Shown here: piece by piece, positions 1 to 9,283 of the stretch
How positions within the stretch are numbered: position 1 is the first letter of the stretch
Layout of the letters: the number at the start of each line of letters is the position of its first letter
NCBI RefSeq assembly: GCF_016901735.1
Contig: NZ_JACLZC010000003.1
Span: 21,036 to 85,035, forward strand
Reading direction: 5' to 3'
DNA length: 64,000 nucleotides
From: Pseudoflavonifractor phocaeensis
Lineage (GTDB): Bacteria > Bacillota > Clostridia > Oscillospirales > Oscillospiraceae
Position numbers and translations under genes: made by a program
The notes under the pieces: generated by a model
Database searches by the model: none
The model's input: only the letters and a program-made list of their open reading frames with translations
What the model was told of the DNA's origin: nothing

Positions 1-153
1 CTCTTTTTGGTTGCAGGCATTGTGCTCCAGAAGAAATTCCAGAATTTTGGGCTGTCCCGGCATAAGTCCCTCTTTTCTGGTCTGGGCGGAGATGCGCTTA
101 TTGGTCCGCTGGTGACCCAGCAGGAGCAGATAGTGAAGATCCCGGTCATTCAT
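1..153 (-). CDS. MarR-family transcriptional regulator, N-terminal part (cut by window edge)
   Basis: The minus strand reads from an ATG at 153 through 51 codons to the window edge with no stop. The peptide starts MNDRDLHYLLLLGHQRTNKR and continues with LMPGQPKILEFLLEHNACNQKE-like sequence (ending at the edge), which matches the first helices of MarR winged-helix regulators, where 'GLTPGQPKIL' and 'NGCNQKELA' are typical. An AGAGGAG ribosome site lies 8 bases upstream of the ATG. MarR proteins repress transporter or stress genes and respond to small ligands; the target cannot be told here because the rest of the gene is outside the window. Confidence 0.8.
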   Translation of the reverse strand, partial: MNDRDLHYLLLLGHQRTNKRISAQTRKEGLMPGQPKILEFLLEHNACNQKE

Positions 154-295
154 GGCTGGAGCTCCTCTGTCGTTTCATATTGGTTTGCATTCAAACTAAT
201 AATAGTATAAGACCGGACGATGGGAAAGTCAAGACGGGAATATGACGCTGGCAAACGGGGGACAATAGGGGAAAAACGGACAAGGAGGCAGAGGT

Positions 296-997
296 ATGGA
301 TCAGGAACAGAGCCAGGCCAAGACGGAGGAGAACAGCGGGGAGCGGGACCCCATGGCGGGACAGATCACCGACTTTGGGGCGTCTACCATCCGCACCGCC
401 CGGGGGACCATTCACACGCTGACCATTGTGGGACAGATTGAGGGCCACCAGATTCTGGAACCCACCGCCAAGACCACCAAGTACGAGCATGTGCTCCCGC
501 TGCTGGCGGCGGTGGAGGAGAGCGACGACGTGGACGGCCTGCTGGTGCTGCTCAACACGGTGGGCGGGGACATTGAAGCGGGACTTGCCATTGCCGAGCT
601 TATATCCGGGATGCGCAAGCCCACGGTCTCTCTGGTGCTGGGGGGTGGCCATTCCATCGGGGTGCCCCTGGCGGTGTCGGCCCGCCGGTCCTTTATCGTC
701 CCGTCGGCGGCCATGACCATCCACCCCGTACGGCTCAACGGACTGGTGATCGGGGTGTCCCAGACCTTTGACTATTTTACCCGCATCCAGGAGCGGATCT
801 TGCAGTTCGTCACCCGCCACAGCCGGGTCAGCCGGGCGGATTTTGTGGAGCGGATGCTGCGCACCGGGGAGCTGGCGGCCGATGTGGGCAGCGTGCTCTA
901 CGGGGAGGAGGCGGTGGCTCTGGGGCTCATCGACCAGATGGGGGGACTGGGCGACGCGCTGTCCTGCCTCCACGCCATGATGAAGGGCGAGGCATAG
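296..997 (+). CDS. tepA: ClpP-like serine protease TepA (translocation-enhancing / sporulation protein)
   Basis: 233 residues with the ClpP/crotonase fold signature. The nucleophile sits in GGGHSIG (Ser120) and the catalytic His in AMTIHPV (His143); LLNTVGGDIEAGLAIAELI before it is the strand that shapes the oxyanion hole. ATG at 296 is preceded by AAGGAGG at good spacing. In Bacillus subtilis tepA (ymfB) lies next to spoIIIE, and here an FtsK/SpoIIIE gene follows after uppP, which supports TepA rather than housekeeping ClpP. The N-terminal 25 residues are acidic and disordered. TepA is thought to act on signal peptides or small acid-soluble proteins in spores; its exact substrate is not known. 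Confidence 0.85.
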   Translation: MDQEQSQAKTEENSGERDPMAGQITDFGASTIRTARGTIHTLTIVGQIEGHQILEPTAKTTKYEHVLPLLAAVEESDDVDGLLVLLNTVGGDIEAGLAIAELISGMRKPTVSLVLGGGHSIGVPLAVSARRSFIVPSAAMTIHPVRLNGLVIGVSQTFDYFTRIQERILQFVTRHSRVSRADFVERMLRTGELAADVGSVLYGEEAVALGLIDQMGGLGDALSCLHAMMKGEA

Positions 998-1002
998 GGG
1001 AG

Positions 1003-1026
1003 AAAGGGGGCGGTTTCCGCCCTTTT
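1003..1026 (+). terminator. Intrinsic terminator after tepA
   Basis: Six bases after the tepA stop, GGGCGG-TTT-CCGCCC forms a strong stem extended by AAGG/TTTT pairs and ending in TTTT. It separates tepA from uppP. Confidence 0.6.
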
Positions 1027-1165
1027 CCCACAAAGCGGAGGGCCGGAGAGGGCGGTTTTTGTGTGGAGATGGGGATGGTAATTTCTACTTTGACATGATA
1101 TAATAATCTGTAATTGTATCCCTGGGGGGAGGACCCCCGCATTTCAGGCCATGGAGGGAACCAGA

Positions 1166-2065
1166 TTGGATATTGTCATGTCAGTACTTATGGGCATCGT
1201 GCAGGGGATCGCGGAGTTTCTGCCCATCTCCAGCTCGGGCCATCTGACGCTCTTTCAGAATTTCTTCGGTATGGAGAATGTGGAGAGCCAGAATATGTTT
1301 TTCACCGTGCTGCTTCACTTCGGCACATTTTTGTCGGTGTGTGTGTACTATTGGCGGGATGTGCTGGATATGATCCGGGAGTTTTTCCTGCTTTTGTGGG
1401 AGCTCATCCAGATTGCCCGGGACGGTATCCGCGGACTGATGGGGAAGGAGCCGCTGCGGGAGGAACGGGAAACCACCCGGATCCCGCCTGCCCGTCGGAT
1501 GGTGCTTCTCATTATCGTAGCCACTCTGCCTCTGTTTCTCATCGTGCCGGTGAAGGATCTGCTGGAGCAGGTGTTCAGCAGCAGCATTCTGGTCTCTCTG
1601 GCCCTGCTGGCCACCGGCTTTATTCTGTTCTTCTCGGACAGAATGGCGAAGGGCCGGAAGAACGAAAAGACCGCCACGGTGCTGGACGCGCTGCTGGTGG
1701 GCTGTGCCCAGGCGGTGGGCACCATTCCGGGCATCTCCCGCTCCGGCATCACCATCTCCGCCGGTCTCCTGCGGGGATATGACAGGAAATTTGCCGTACG
1801 TTTTTCCTTTTTGATGTCGCTCCCGGCGGTGCTGGGCGCCAATGTGCTTGAGATTTCCGACGCGATAGAGCGGGGCGTGGAGCCGGGGATGCTGCCCATC
1901 TATCTGCTGGGCGTCGTGGTGGCGGCTGTGGTGGGCTATTTTGCCATACGGCTGGTCAATATCCTGTCTAACAAGGGCAAATTCGGTATGTTTGCCTATT
2001 ATTGCTGGGTGGTCGGTCTGGCTGCCCTCATCACCAGCCTGGTGCTGCCCCTCATCAAGGGCTGA
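1166..2065 (+). CDS. uppP: Undecaprenyl-diphosphatase UppP (BacA)
   Basis: Integral membrane phosphatase that recycles undecaprenyl diphosphate to the monophosphate for cell-wall synthesis; overexpression gives bacitracin resistance. Both family motifs are present: GIVQGIAEFLPISSSGHL near the N-terminus and PGISRSGITISAGLLRGYDR in the second half. About eight hydrophobic segments are visible. The start is taken as TTG at 1166, because GGAGGG lies 7 bases upstream and the product then begins MDIVMSVLMGIVQG, as in the family; an in-frame ATG at 1151 would give five more residues but has a poorer site. About 299 residues, normal for the family. A ~100-base cytoplasmic loop insert (residues ~75-110, basic/acidic) is slightly long. 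Confidence 0.93.
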   Translation: MDIVMSVLMGIVQGIAEFLPISSSGHLTLFQNFFGMENVESQNMFFTVLLHFGTFLSVCVYYWRDVLDMIREFFLLLWELIQIARDGIRGLMGKEPLREERETTRIPPARRMVLLIIVATLPLFLIVPVKDLLEQVFSSSILVSLALLATGFILFFSDRMAKGRKNEKTATVLDALLVGCAQAVGTIPGISRSGITISAGLLRGYDRKFAVRFSFLMSLPAVLGANVLEISDAIERGVEPGMLPIYLLGVVVAAVVGYFAIRLVNILSNKGKFGMFAYYCWVVGLAALITSLVLPLIKG

Positions 2066-2161
2066 ACCGGCGGAAAGAAACGGCATAGCGGCGGGAGGCG
2101 GAGCGGCCATGGTGCGGCTCCGCCTTTGCCGCGACAATAGAGAGAAGAAAGGAAGTTGCCT

Positions 2162-4939
2162 ATGGCGACAGCAAAAAAGAGTCCCTCGCGGAAAAGCGCC
2201 TCCGGCGGAAAGCGGAGCGGCGGTACCACCCGCTCCACTGCCGGCAAGCGCGCGTCAGCCAGCGGCGCCACCCCCATTCGGCGGGAGGTAGGGGCGCTGA
2301 TCTGCTTTTTGCTGGCGATTTTTGCCGCGCTGGGCTATTTCAATGTCAGCGCCCTGTTCATCGACTTTTTCACCGGACTGGCCAAGGGACTCATCGGCTA
2401 CGGCTATTACTTCCTTCCGCCGGCGCTGCTGTGGGCCAGCTTCGTGCTCTTTTTCCACCGCGGACGGCCGGTACGCCTGCGGGTGTGGTGCATCCTGCTG
2501 CTGCCGGTGCTGCTGGGCGCGGTGCTTCAGATGTTTGTAGCCAAGGGGGAATACGCCTGGAGCTGGTCGCTGATCCCCACTCTTTGGCGGGAGGGCGGTC
2601 AGATGTCCAGCGGCGGCGTGCTCAGCGGCCTGCTGGGACTGGCCTTTTCCGGGTTGTTCAGCAAAATCGGCGCCACCATTTTCTTTGTTCTGGCGGGCGC
2701 TTTGATGGTGCTGGCGGCGTGCAGGCTGTCCTTCAGCGATGTGGTGGATTATTTCAGAGAAATGCCCCATCCGGAATATGAGGAGCAGCCCCTTCCCGAG
2801 CGTCCCCGCCGGACGCAGAAGCCCCAGAAGAAGCGGGAAGTCCGCCGCAGTGAGATCGACATCCCGGTGGATGACGGCCCGGAGCCGGAGCCGGAACCGG
2901 AGCCGGACCGCGAACCGAAGGCGAAGGGGGCGGCCGCTCTGTTCCAGCGGAAGGAATCCTCCTTTTTCAACCATGAAGCGTCGGTACCCGCGCCGGACGC
3001 CCTGCTGCGTCCCGACGAGACGGAGGAGGAAGAGACCCGCGTACCGCTGACGGAGGAAGAGGACGACTGGGATCTGCCCACGGAGCCCGAACCGGAGGAG
3101 GCGCGCGCCGAACAAGCGCACCGGGAGGAGCCGGCGTCTCCCGCGAGATCGGAGGAGGACGAAGCGCCGGAGGAGCAGGAAGAGTCTTTGCCCTTTGATC
3201 CGGTGATCCCCCCGCCGGCGCCCTTCGCGCCCACCCGTCCTCAGCGCGACACGCTGGCCGGCATCCCCATCGAGCGGGAGCCGGCGGTGGGGAAGAAGGA
3301 AGAGAAGGCCCAGGCGGCGCAGGAAGTGAGCCGGGATCTGTCGGCGGGGCTGGCCCAGGGCGGCCAGGATTACCAATATCCGCCGGTAGATCTGCTGACC
3401 CAGAGCCCCGGACTGTCGGATAACGACGTGGCGGGAGAGCTCAACGCCAACCAGATCCGCCTTTCGGATACCATCCACTCCTTTGGCATCGACGCCACCA
3501 TCGTGGACGCCATCCGGGGCCCCTCGGTGACCCGCTACGAGCTGGAGCTGGCCCAGGGCGTGCGGATGAACAAGCTGACCAACCTGACCGACGACATCGC
3601 CCTGGCGCTGGGGGCCACCGGGGTGCGCATCGCCCCCATTCCGGACAAGATCTCCATGGTGGGTATCGAGGTGCCCAACAAGCTGGTGGCGCCGGTGCCC
3701 ATCCGGGACGTGATCGACTCCCGGGAGTTCCGGGAGAGCCCCTCCAAGGTCTCCTTTGCCGTGGGCAAGGACATCAGCAACCGCTGCGTGGTGTGCAACA
3801 TCGCAAAGCTGCCCCATCTGCTCATCGCCGGTACCACCGGCTCCGGTAAGTCGGTCTGTACCAACTCGCTGATTGTCTCCCTGCTCTATAAATCCAGCCC
3901 CGAAGAGGTACGCCTCATCATGGTGGACCCCAAGATGGTGGAGCTGGGCATTTATAACGGCATTCCCCACCTGCTCATCCCGGTGGTGACCGACCCGAAA
4001 AAGGCCGCCGGCGCCCTCCAATGGGCGGTGACCGAGATGATGAAGCGGTATAAGCGCTTTTCCGAGGTAGGGGTCCGGGATCTGAAGTCCTATAACGCCC
4101 TGGCTAAGCGCACCGAGGGGATGGAGACCATGCCGTCGGTGGTGGTGGTCATCGACGAGCTGGCCGACCTGATGCTGGTGGCCGCGAAAGAGGTGGAGGA
4201 ATCCATCTGCCGGGTGGCCCAGATGGGCCGTGCCAGCGGGATGCACCTCATCATTGCCACCCAGCGTCCCTCCGCTGACGTCATTACCGGCCTTATGAAG
4301 GCCAACATTCCCTCCCGCATCGCCTTTGCGGTCCAGTCCTCCCTGGACTCCCGCATCATTCTGGACACCACCGGCGCGGAGAAGCTGGTGGGCCGGGGCG
4401 ATATGCTCTACTTCCCCCTGGGCAGCGGAAAGCCCCAGCGGGTGCAGGGCTGCATGATTACCGACGAAGAAGTGGCGGCAGTGGTGGATTTCGTCAAAAA
4501 GGGCGGCCAGGCCGACTACGACGAGGCGGTCCTCCACGAGATCGAGCAGAACGCCGCCGCCAAGGACAAGAAGAGCGGCGCACCCGCCCCGGAGAGCGAT
4601 GGTCAGGACGAGTACGACGAGCTGCTGCCCAACGCCATTGAGGTGGTGGTGGAGACCGGTATGGCCAGCGTGTCCATGCTCCAGCGGCGGCTGAAGCTGG
4701 GCTACTCCCGGGCCGCCCGTCTGGTGGACCAGATGGAGGAAAAGGGCGTGGTGGGACCCTTCGAGGGCTCCAAGCCTCGGCAGGTGCTCATCACCAAGGC
4801 CCAGTGGCAGGAGATGCAATATAAGCAGCACATGCCGTCCGGCGCCTCCCCCATGGCGGCGGAGCCGGTGCCGGAGGAGCTGGACTTTGAGGATGACGCC
4901 ATCGCCCAGCCCCGGGATCTCCCCCCGTTTGACGCTTAA
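2162..4939 (+). CDS. ftsK: DNA translocase FtsK/SpoIIIE
   Basis: 925 residues. A basic N-terminal tail (Lys/Arg/Ser-rich, residues 1-40) is followed by four membrane segments (~43-200), a long acidic Glu/Pro linker (~215-400) and the motor. The motor holds Walker A AGTTGSGKSVCTNSL, Walker B VVVIDELADLML and the translocase signature RPSADVITGLMKANIPSRIA. The C-terminal winged-helix gamma domain (GMASVSMLQRRLKLGYSRAA) would read polar KOPS/SRS sequences. It pumps chromosomal DNA through the division or sporulation septum. ATG 2162 is chosen over the in-frame TTG at 2156 because AAGGAAG sits 7 bases before it. Proximity to tepA mirrors the B. subtilis tepA-spoIIIE order, so it may serve as the SpoIIIE of this organism. 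Confidence 0.95.
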   Translation: MATAKKSPSRKSASGGKRSGGTTRSTAGKRASASGATPIRREVGALICFLLAIFAALGYFNVSALFIDFFTGLAKGLIGYGYYFLPPALLWASFVLFFHRGRPVRLRVWCILLLPVLLGAVLQMFVAKGEYAWSWSLIPTLWREGGQMSSGGVLSGLLGLAFSGLFSKIGATIFFVLAGALMVLAACRLSFSDVVDYFREMPHPEYEEQPLPERPRRTQKPQKKREVRRSEIDIPVDDGPEPEPEPEPDREPKAKGAAALFQRKESSFFNHEASVPAPDALLRPDETEEEETRVPLTEEEDDWDLPTEPEPEEARAEQAHREEPASPARSEEDEAPEEQEESLPFDPVIPPPAPFAPTRPQRDTLAGIPIEREPAVGKKEEKAQAAQEVSRDLSAGLAQGGQDYQYPPVDLLTQSPGLSDNDVAGELNANQIRLSDTIHSFGIDATIVDAIRGPSVTRYELELAQGVRMNKLTNLTDDIALALGATGVRIAPIPDKISMVGIEVPNKLVAPVPIRDVIDSREFRESPSKVSFAVGKDISNRCVVCNIAKLPHLLIAGTTGSGKSVCTNSLIVSLLYKSSPEEVRLIMVDPKMVELGIYNGIPHLLIPVVTDPKKAAGALQWAVTEMMKRYKRFSEVGVRDLKSYNALAKRTEGMETMPSVVVVIDELADLMLVAAKEVEESICRVAQMGRASGMHLIIATQRPSADVITGLMKANIPSRIAFAVQSSLDSRIILDTTGAEKLVGRGDMLYFPLGSGKPQRVQGCMITDEEVAAVVDFVKKGGQADYDEAVLHEIEQNAAAKDKKSGAPAPESDGQDEYDELLPNAIEVVVETGMASVSMLQRRLKLGYSRAARLVDQMEEKGVVGPFEGSKPRQVLITKAQWQEMQYKQHMPSGASPMAAEPVPEELDFEDDAIAQPRDLPPFDA

Positions 4940-4944
4940 GTTGG

Positions 4945-4990
4945 AAAGCGGGCGGCCTTTTGGAAAGGCTGCCCGCTTTGCGTTTTTTCA
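4945..4990. terminator. Bidirectional terminator between ftsK and ypeB
   Basis: AAAGCGGGC (4945-4953) pairs with GCCCGCTTT (4971-4979), with an inner GGCCTTT/AAAGGCT stem, followed by a T-run at 4983-4988. The two genes converge here and the ypeB stop codon lies inside the T-run, so the hairpin probably serves both. Confidence 0.8.
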
Positions 4991-6349
4991 CAGCACCAAC
5001 GTGCCGCTTTCGTCCTCCAGCAGCAGAAGGATACGCTCCTCCCGGCCGGTGACGGCGTTGAAATAGAGGAGCACATGTTCGCCCCGCTGGTTTTCGCAGC
5101 GGAACTCGTGGCAGAGGATCTCATCCTGTCCGCCGGTGGGGATGAGGACCAGCCGGTGGGCCAATACCGTGAGCTGCGGGTCCACCTGGGGTTCCACCTC
5201 CTCCCGGGAGAGGAGGTCGGTCTCATAGCTGCGCTGGGTGTGATTCATCAGGTAGCCCTGGGACTCGAAGCCCACCACATCCCCGTTGTCCAGGGCCACG
5301 GCCACCTTGATGAGATCGGGGTAAGCGAGGACGTCCCCGTCCTGATAGGCGAAATGGACGGTGAGGGTATTGTCCTGGATGAAATAATAGGTCTCACAAA
5401 GGCCGGGAAAGCCGCGGCTGGTCAAAAAATCCTTGGCCAGGGCCACGCCCTCCTGGGGGGAGAGGGCGGCGTCGGACACCGGCCGGGCGCTGAGCACCTC
5501 CAGGACCTGACCGCCCTGGCGGGTGACCTCCACATAGAGGGAGCCGCCGTCCACCGCCGCCTCAAAGCCCCAGGTGGGAAGGGCGCCCTCCCCCTGGGAG
5601 ACGGGAGCGAAGAGCATAGGGTCCAGACCCAGAAATTGGGCGGCAATGGCCCGGGCCTCGTCCCGGCCCACCTCGGGCAGACCCTCCAGGGCCAGCGGGG
5701 TCCGCTGGGACAGGTGATCGGAGAAGGGGCCGTCGTAGATGAGGGTGGGCACCTCGGGAAATTCCGACTCCACCGTCTGGAAGGCGGAGCCGGCGGCGGC
5801 GGCTTCGTCACCGGTGGCCTGGGCCAGGCGTTCCTGGACCTCCTCCAGCGAGGAGAGGGTCTGGGCACCGCCCAGCAGGTCGCTTTCCAGATCGCGCAGG
5901 AGGACATCCAAGCCGGCGGCGGCGTCCGACAGGGCGGCCAGGGTTTCCCGCTGTTCGTCGGAGGGACTGTCGCCGCGCTGGGCCAGGGACATGGCGTAGT
6001 CCCCTGCCTTGGCCAGGAAGGAGGCGGTCTGCTCCAGCTCCACATAGCTCAGCGGGAGCTGACCCAGGGCGGTCTGGGCGGCGGTGGCCTGGGCGAAGGC
6101 CTGGGCGCAGAGGGCGGAGAAGAGGGTGGAGGAGGAGGCGTAGCGGACCTTTTGCAGGGCGGTATCCAGCTCACCCACGGCGGTGGACAGCTGTGCGAAG
6201 GCCCGCTGGCTGTCCAGGGCCAGCAGGCGCTGATAGTAGGCGGCTTTGTGGTGGCTTTGCACGGCCCAGCCGATGGCCACGGCGAAGGCCGCGGTCAGAA
6301 AGCTGACGGCCAGCACCCGACCGCGCCGGCGGTTCCAGAATGTGTGCAT
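4988..6349 (-). CDS. ypeB: Spore germination protein YpeB
   Basis: 453 residues starting MHTFWNRRRGR at an ATG with GGAAGGAG upstream. One N-terminal membrane anchor (~13-32) is followed by a long helical region rich in Ala, Gln and Leu (~40-210) and C-terminal PepSY-type repeats (VGRDEARAIAAQFLG, LSPQEGVALAKDFL). This is the layout of YpeB, which in Bacillus and Clostridia is needed to place and protect the cortex-lytic enzyme SleB in spores. Unlike the usual sleB-ypeB operon, no sleB is adjacent; the divergent neighbour is the trk locus. The upstream 168-base gap holds divergent promoters. Confidence 0.85.
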   Translation of the reverse strand: MHTFWNRRRGRVLAVSFLTAAFAVAIGWAVQSHHKAAYYQRLLALDSQRAFAQLSTAVGELDTALQKVRYASSSTLFSALCAQAFAQATAAQTALGQLPLSYVELEQTASFLAKAGDYAMSLAQRGDSPSDEQRETLAALSDAAAGLDVLLRDLESDLLGGAQTLSSLEEVQERLAQATGDEAAAAGSAFQTVESEFPEVPTLIYDGPFSDHLSQRTPLALEGLPEVGRDEARAIAAQFLGLDPMLFAPVSQGEGALPTWGFEAAVDGGSLYVEVTRQGGQVLEVLSARPVSDAALSPQEGVALAKDFLTSRGFPGLCETYYFIQDNTLTVHFAYQDGDVLAYPDLIKVAVALDNGDVVGFESQGYLMNHTQRSYETDLLSREEVEPQVDPQLTVLAHRLVLIPTGGQDEILCHEFRCENQRGEHVLLYFNAVTGREERILLLLEDESGTLVL

Positions 6350-6440
6350 GGCGGATGGGCTCCTTCCGTTGAGAGTTGTCCTTAGTGTGCGCAAAAAGAG
6401 CCGCAGACAGGCTGGAAATCCATTCCGACGTGAAAAATGA

Positions 6441-6469
6441 TTGTAACCGGGCGCGGAATGTGCTACGCT
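6441..6469 (+). promoter_or_regulatory. Promoter of trkA-trkH
   Basis: TTGTAA (6441-6446), 17 bases, TACGCT (6464-6469) with an extended TGC just before the -10. Transcription would start about 45 bases before the trkA ATG. Confidence 0.5.
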
Positions 6470-6517
6470 ATACCATAAGCGGGGACCGGAACGAATCGAA
6501 GAGAGAGGGCGTCGACT

Positions 6518-7772
6518 ATGGCCAGACCGTCCAAACAGAAAAAGGGACTGAATATCATTATCGTAGGCTGCGGCAAGGTGGGCATCTCCCTGGTGGGACA
6601 GCTCAGCAAAGAGGGCCACGATATTACCGTCATTGATAAAAATCCCGAAAAGATCCAAACCGTGACCAATCTGTTTGACGTCATTGGAGTGGTGGGCAAC
6701 GGCGCCAGCTTCAGCACCCAGATCGAGGCGGGGGTGGAGCAGGCGGATATCCTCATTTCGGTGACCCATTCGGACGAACTGAACCTGCTTTGCTGCATTG
6801 TGGCCAAGCGGTCCTCCGAATGCGCCGTCATTGGTGGGTGTGACCAGCTTTGCCCGGGGGCACGCGGAGATGATCCGCATCCGCATCCCCAAGGGGAATA
6901 TGCTCCACGGCAAAAAGCTCTATCAGCTCAGCCAGCAGCTGGCGGGGGCGGTGCTCATCTGCGCGGTGGAGCGGGCGGGAGAGGTCTACATTCCCGGCGG
7001 CTCCTTCCAGCTCCAGACCGGCGATGTGGTCAGCTTTATCTGTCCCTCCCGGGACTCCCGGCAGTTCCTGCGGCGGGTGGGCTTTCAGACCCATCAGGTG
7101 CGGGACGCCCTCATCATCGGCGGCAGCAAGGCGGGCTACTATCTGGCCCAGCGGCTGCTGCGTCTGGGGGTGGAGGTGCGCATCATCGAGTCCAACCGGA
7201 GCCGGTGCGAGGAGCTGAGCATCCTGCTGCCCAAGGCCACCATCATCTGCGGCGACGGCACCGACTCGGACGTGCTGCGGGAGTCCGGCGTGGAGCAGGT
7301 GGAGGCGGTGGTGCCCCTCACCGGCATTGATGAGGAGAACATCATGCTCACCCTGCACACCCAAGCCATCTCCAACGCCAAGGTAGTGACCAAAATCAAC
7401 CGCATCATGTTCCCCGAGGCCATCGAGCGGCTCCATCTGGACAGCGTGGTCTGTCCCAAATTCATCACCACCGACGCCATCGTGGCCTATGTCCGCTCCC
7501 GCATGGCCTCCCGGGGGAGCAATATCGAGACTCTGCTCCATCTCTTTGACAACCGGGTGGAGGCCATCGAGTTTGTGGCCCACCCCGACTCCCGGTTGGT
7601 CAATATTCCCTTTAAGGACCTGCCCCTCAAGGACCACCTCCTGATCGCCTGCATCAACCGTGCGGGCAAGACCCTCATTCCCGGCGGTGACGAGTGCATC
7701 CGGGTGGGAGACTCGGTGATCGTGGTTACCACCCATACCGGTCTGCGGGACCTGGCGGACATTCTGGCCTGA
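6518..7772 (+). pseudogene. trkA: Trk potassium-uptake regulator TrkA, internally deleted and frameshifted
   Basis: The first part, from ATG 6518, reads an intact TrkA-N domain: IIIVGCGKVGISLVGQL (NAD-binding GxGxxG), VIDKNPEK, VGNGAS and SDELNLLCCIVAKR. After about position 6833 the reading frame is lost. A second frame resumes near 6837 with VTSFARGHAEMIRIRIPKG and runs to 7772 with the TrkA-C domain, the second NAD domain (ALIIGGSKAGYYLAQRLL) and its TrkA-C. Comparison with the family shows that the stretch between IARVR and the 'xxFAxGxxE' strand, roughly 45-48 residues, is missing, so this is a deletion of about 140 bases not divisible by three, not only a single-base slip. Either the gene is dead, or it makes two pieces, or the assembly is wrong here. 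trkH follows 16 bases later and is intact. Confidence 0.8.
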
Positions 7773-7788
7773 GGGGGAGGAGAACAAC

Positions 7789-9261
7789 ATGAATACGTCC
7801 ATCATCCGCTATGTGATCGGATGGGTCATGGTGATCGAGGGTCTGCTGATGGCGCTGCCCTGCGCGGTGGCCATTGTCTACGGCGAGGGGGAGGGCTGGT
7901 ATTTCGCGGCGGTGGCGGCGGCGCTGCTGTTGGGATTGCTCATCACCCGGCGGCGTCCGTCCAGCAACGTGTTTTATATTCGGGAGGGCTGTGTATCCAC
8001 CGCCCTTTGCTGGATTGTGCTCAGTCTGATCGGCTGTCTGCCCTTTTGGCTCAGCGGGGAGATCCCGTCCTTTACCGACGCCCTGTTTGAGACCATCTCC
8101 GGCTTCACCACCACCGGCGCCAGCATCCTTTCCGATGTGGAAAGCCTGTCTTATTGTATGCTCTTTTGGCGCAGCTTTACCCACTGGATCGGCGGCATGG
8201 GTGTGCTGGTCTTTCTGCTGGCGGTGATCCAGATGCCCGGCGGCTCTCACATGAATTTGATGAAGGCCGAGAGCCCGGGGCCGTCGGTGGGCAAGCTGCG
8301 GCCCAAGGTGGGACAGACGGCGCGCATCCTCTATCTCATCTATCTGGCGCTGACCGTGCTGGAGGTGCTCCTTCTGCTGGCCGGCCGTATGCCGCTTTTT
8401 GACGCGCTGACCACGGCCTTCGGCTCGGCGGGCACCGGCGGCTTTGGCATCAAGAATGACAGCATGATGAGTTACAGCCCCTATATTCAGTGGGTGGTAA
8501 CGGTATTTATGGCCCTTTTCGGGGTGAATTTCAGCGTTTATTATCTGCTGCTCTTCCGCAAATGGAAGCAGGCCTTTCAGATCGAGGAGGTGCGCAAGTA
8601 TTTCCTCATTCTGCTGGGGGCCATTTTGCTGGTGCTCTTTGACCTGCGGGACACGGGGCTTGCTTTCTGGGACGCGCTGCGCCACGCATCCTTCCAGGTG
8701 GTGTCCATCATGACCACCACCGGCTTTGCCACGGTGGACTTCAACCAGTGGCCCCAGACGGCCCGTTCGGTGCTGGTGCTGCTGATGTTTGTGGGCGCCT
8801 GCGCGGGGAGCACCGGCGGCGGCATCAAGGTTTCCCGCATCGTGGTGATGATTAAGACCATGTTCAAAGAGCTCCACACCTATGTGTTTCCCAAGAGCAT
8901 CCGGAAGATCAAGATTGACGGCAAGCCGGTGGAGCATGAGGTGGTGCGGGGCATCAACGTATTTTTCATTACCTTTATGCTGATCTTCAGCTTTTCGGTC
9001 CTGGGCCTCAGTCTGGAGGGCAAGGATCTGGTGACCAACTTTACCGCCGTGGCGGCTACCTTCAACAACATCGGCCCCGGTCTGGAGCTGGTGGGACCCA
9101 CGGGGAATTTCGGGCTTTTTTCGCCCCTGAGCAAATATATACTGATGTTTGATATGCTGGCCGGCCGGCTGGAGCTCTTCCCCATGCTGCTGCTCCTCTA
9201 TCCGCCGTGCTGGAGGGGAGCGCTGCACCGCCGCCGGACGGAGGAGGCGCGGCTCTCCTGA
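7789..9261 (+). CDS. trkH: Trk-type potassium transporter membrane subunit TrkH/KtrB
   Basis: 490 residues. The four selectivity-filter regions are readable: ISGFTTTGAS, FGSAGTGGFG, SIMTTTGFAT and FNNIGPG, each between hydrophobic pairs (the M1-P-M2 repeats). The phrase MFDMLAGRLELFPMLLLLYP near the end is typical; the last ~20 residues (basic, Arg-rich) are an unusual short extension. The ATG at 7789 has GGGGGAGGAG upstream. It would move K+ (or Na+-coupled K+) across the membrane with gating by TrkA, whose gene just upstream is damaged. Confidence 0.93.
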   Translation: MNTSIIRYVIGWVMVIEGLLMALPCAVAIVYGEGEGWYFAAVAAALLLGLLITRRRPSSNVFYIREGCVSTALCWIVLSLIGCLPFWLSGEIPSFTDALFETISGFTTTGASILSDVESLSYCMLFWRSFTHWIGGMGVLVFLLAVIQMPGGSHMNLMKAESPGPSVGKLRPKVGQTARILYLIYLALTVLEVLLLLAGRMPLFDALTTAFGSAGTGGFGIKNDSMMSYSPYIQWVVTVFMALFGVNFSVYYLLLFRKWKQAFQIEEVRKYFLILLGAILLVLFDLRDTGLAFWDALRHASFQVVSIMTTTGFATVDFNQWPQTARSVLVLLMFVGACAGSTGGGIKVSRIVVMIKTMFKELHTYVFPKSIRKIKIDGKPVEHEVVRGINVFFITFMLIFSFSVLGLSLEGKDLVTNFTAVAATFNNIGPGLELVGPTGNFGLFSPLSKYILMFDMLAGRLELFPMLLLLYPPCWRGALHRRRTEEARLS

Positions 9262-9283
9262 AGCATACGGAAAGGAGGACGAT

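Noticed and set aside
7..210. 67-codon plus-strand frame at the window start
   Set aside because: Antisense to the MarR gene, whose peptide is clearly conserved.
1090..1104. TTGACA and TATAAT before uppP as one promoter
   Set aside because: They are only 3 bases apart, so they cannot be the two boxes of the same promoter.
2255..4831. 858-codon open frame on the minus strand across ftsK
   Set aside because: GC-rich shadow of ftsK: His/Leu/Gly/Arg-heavy, no domain, no ribosome site.
6518..7772. Programmed frameshifting in trkA
   Set aside because: No slippery heptamer or downstream pseudoknot at 6833, and about 45 residues are missing, which recoding cannot restore.
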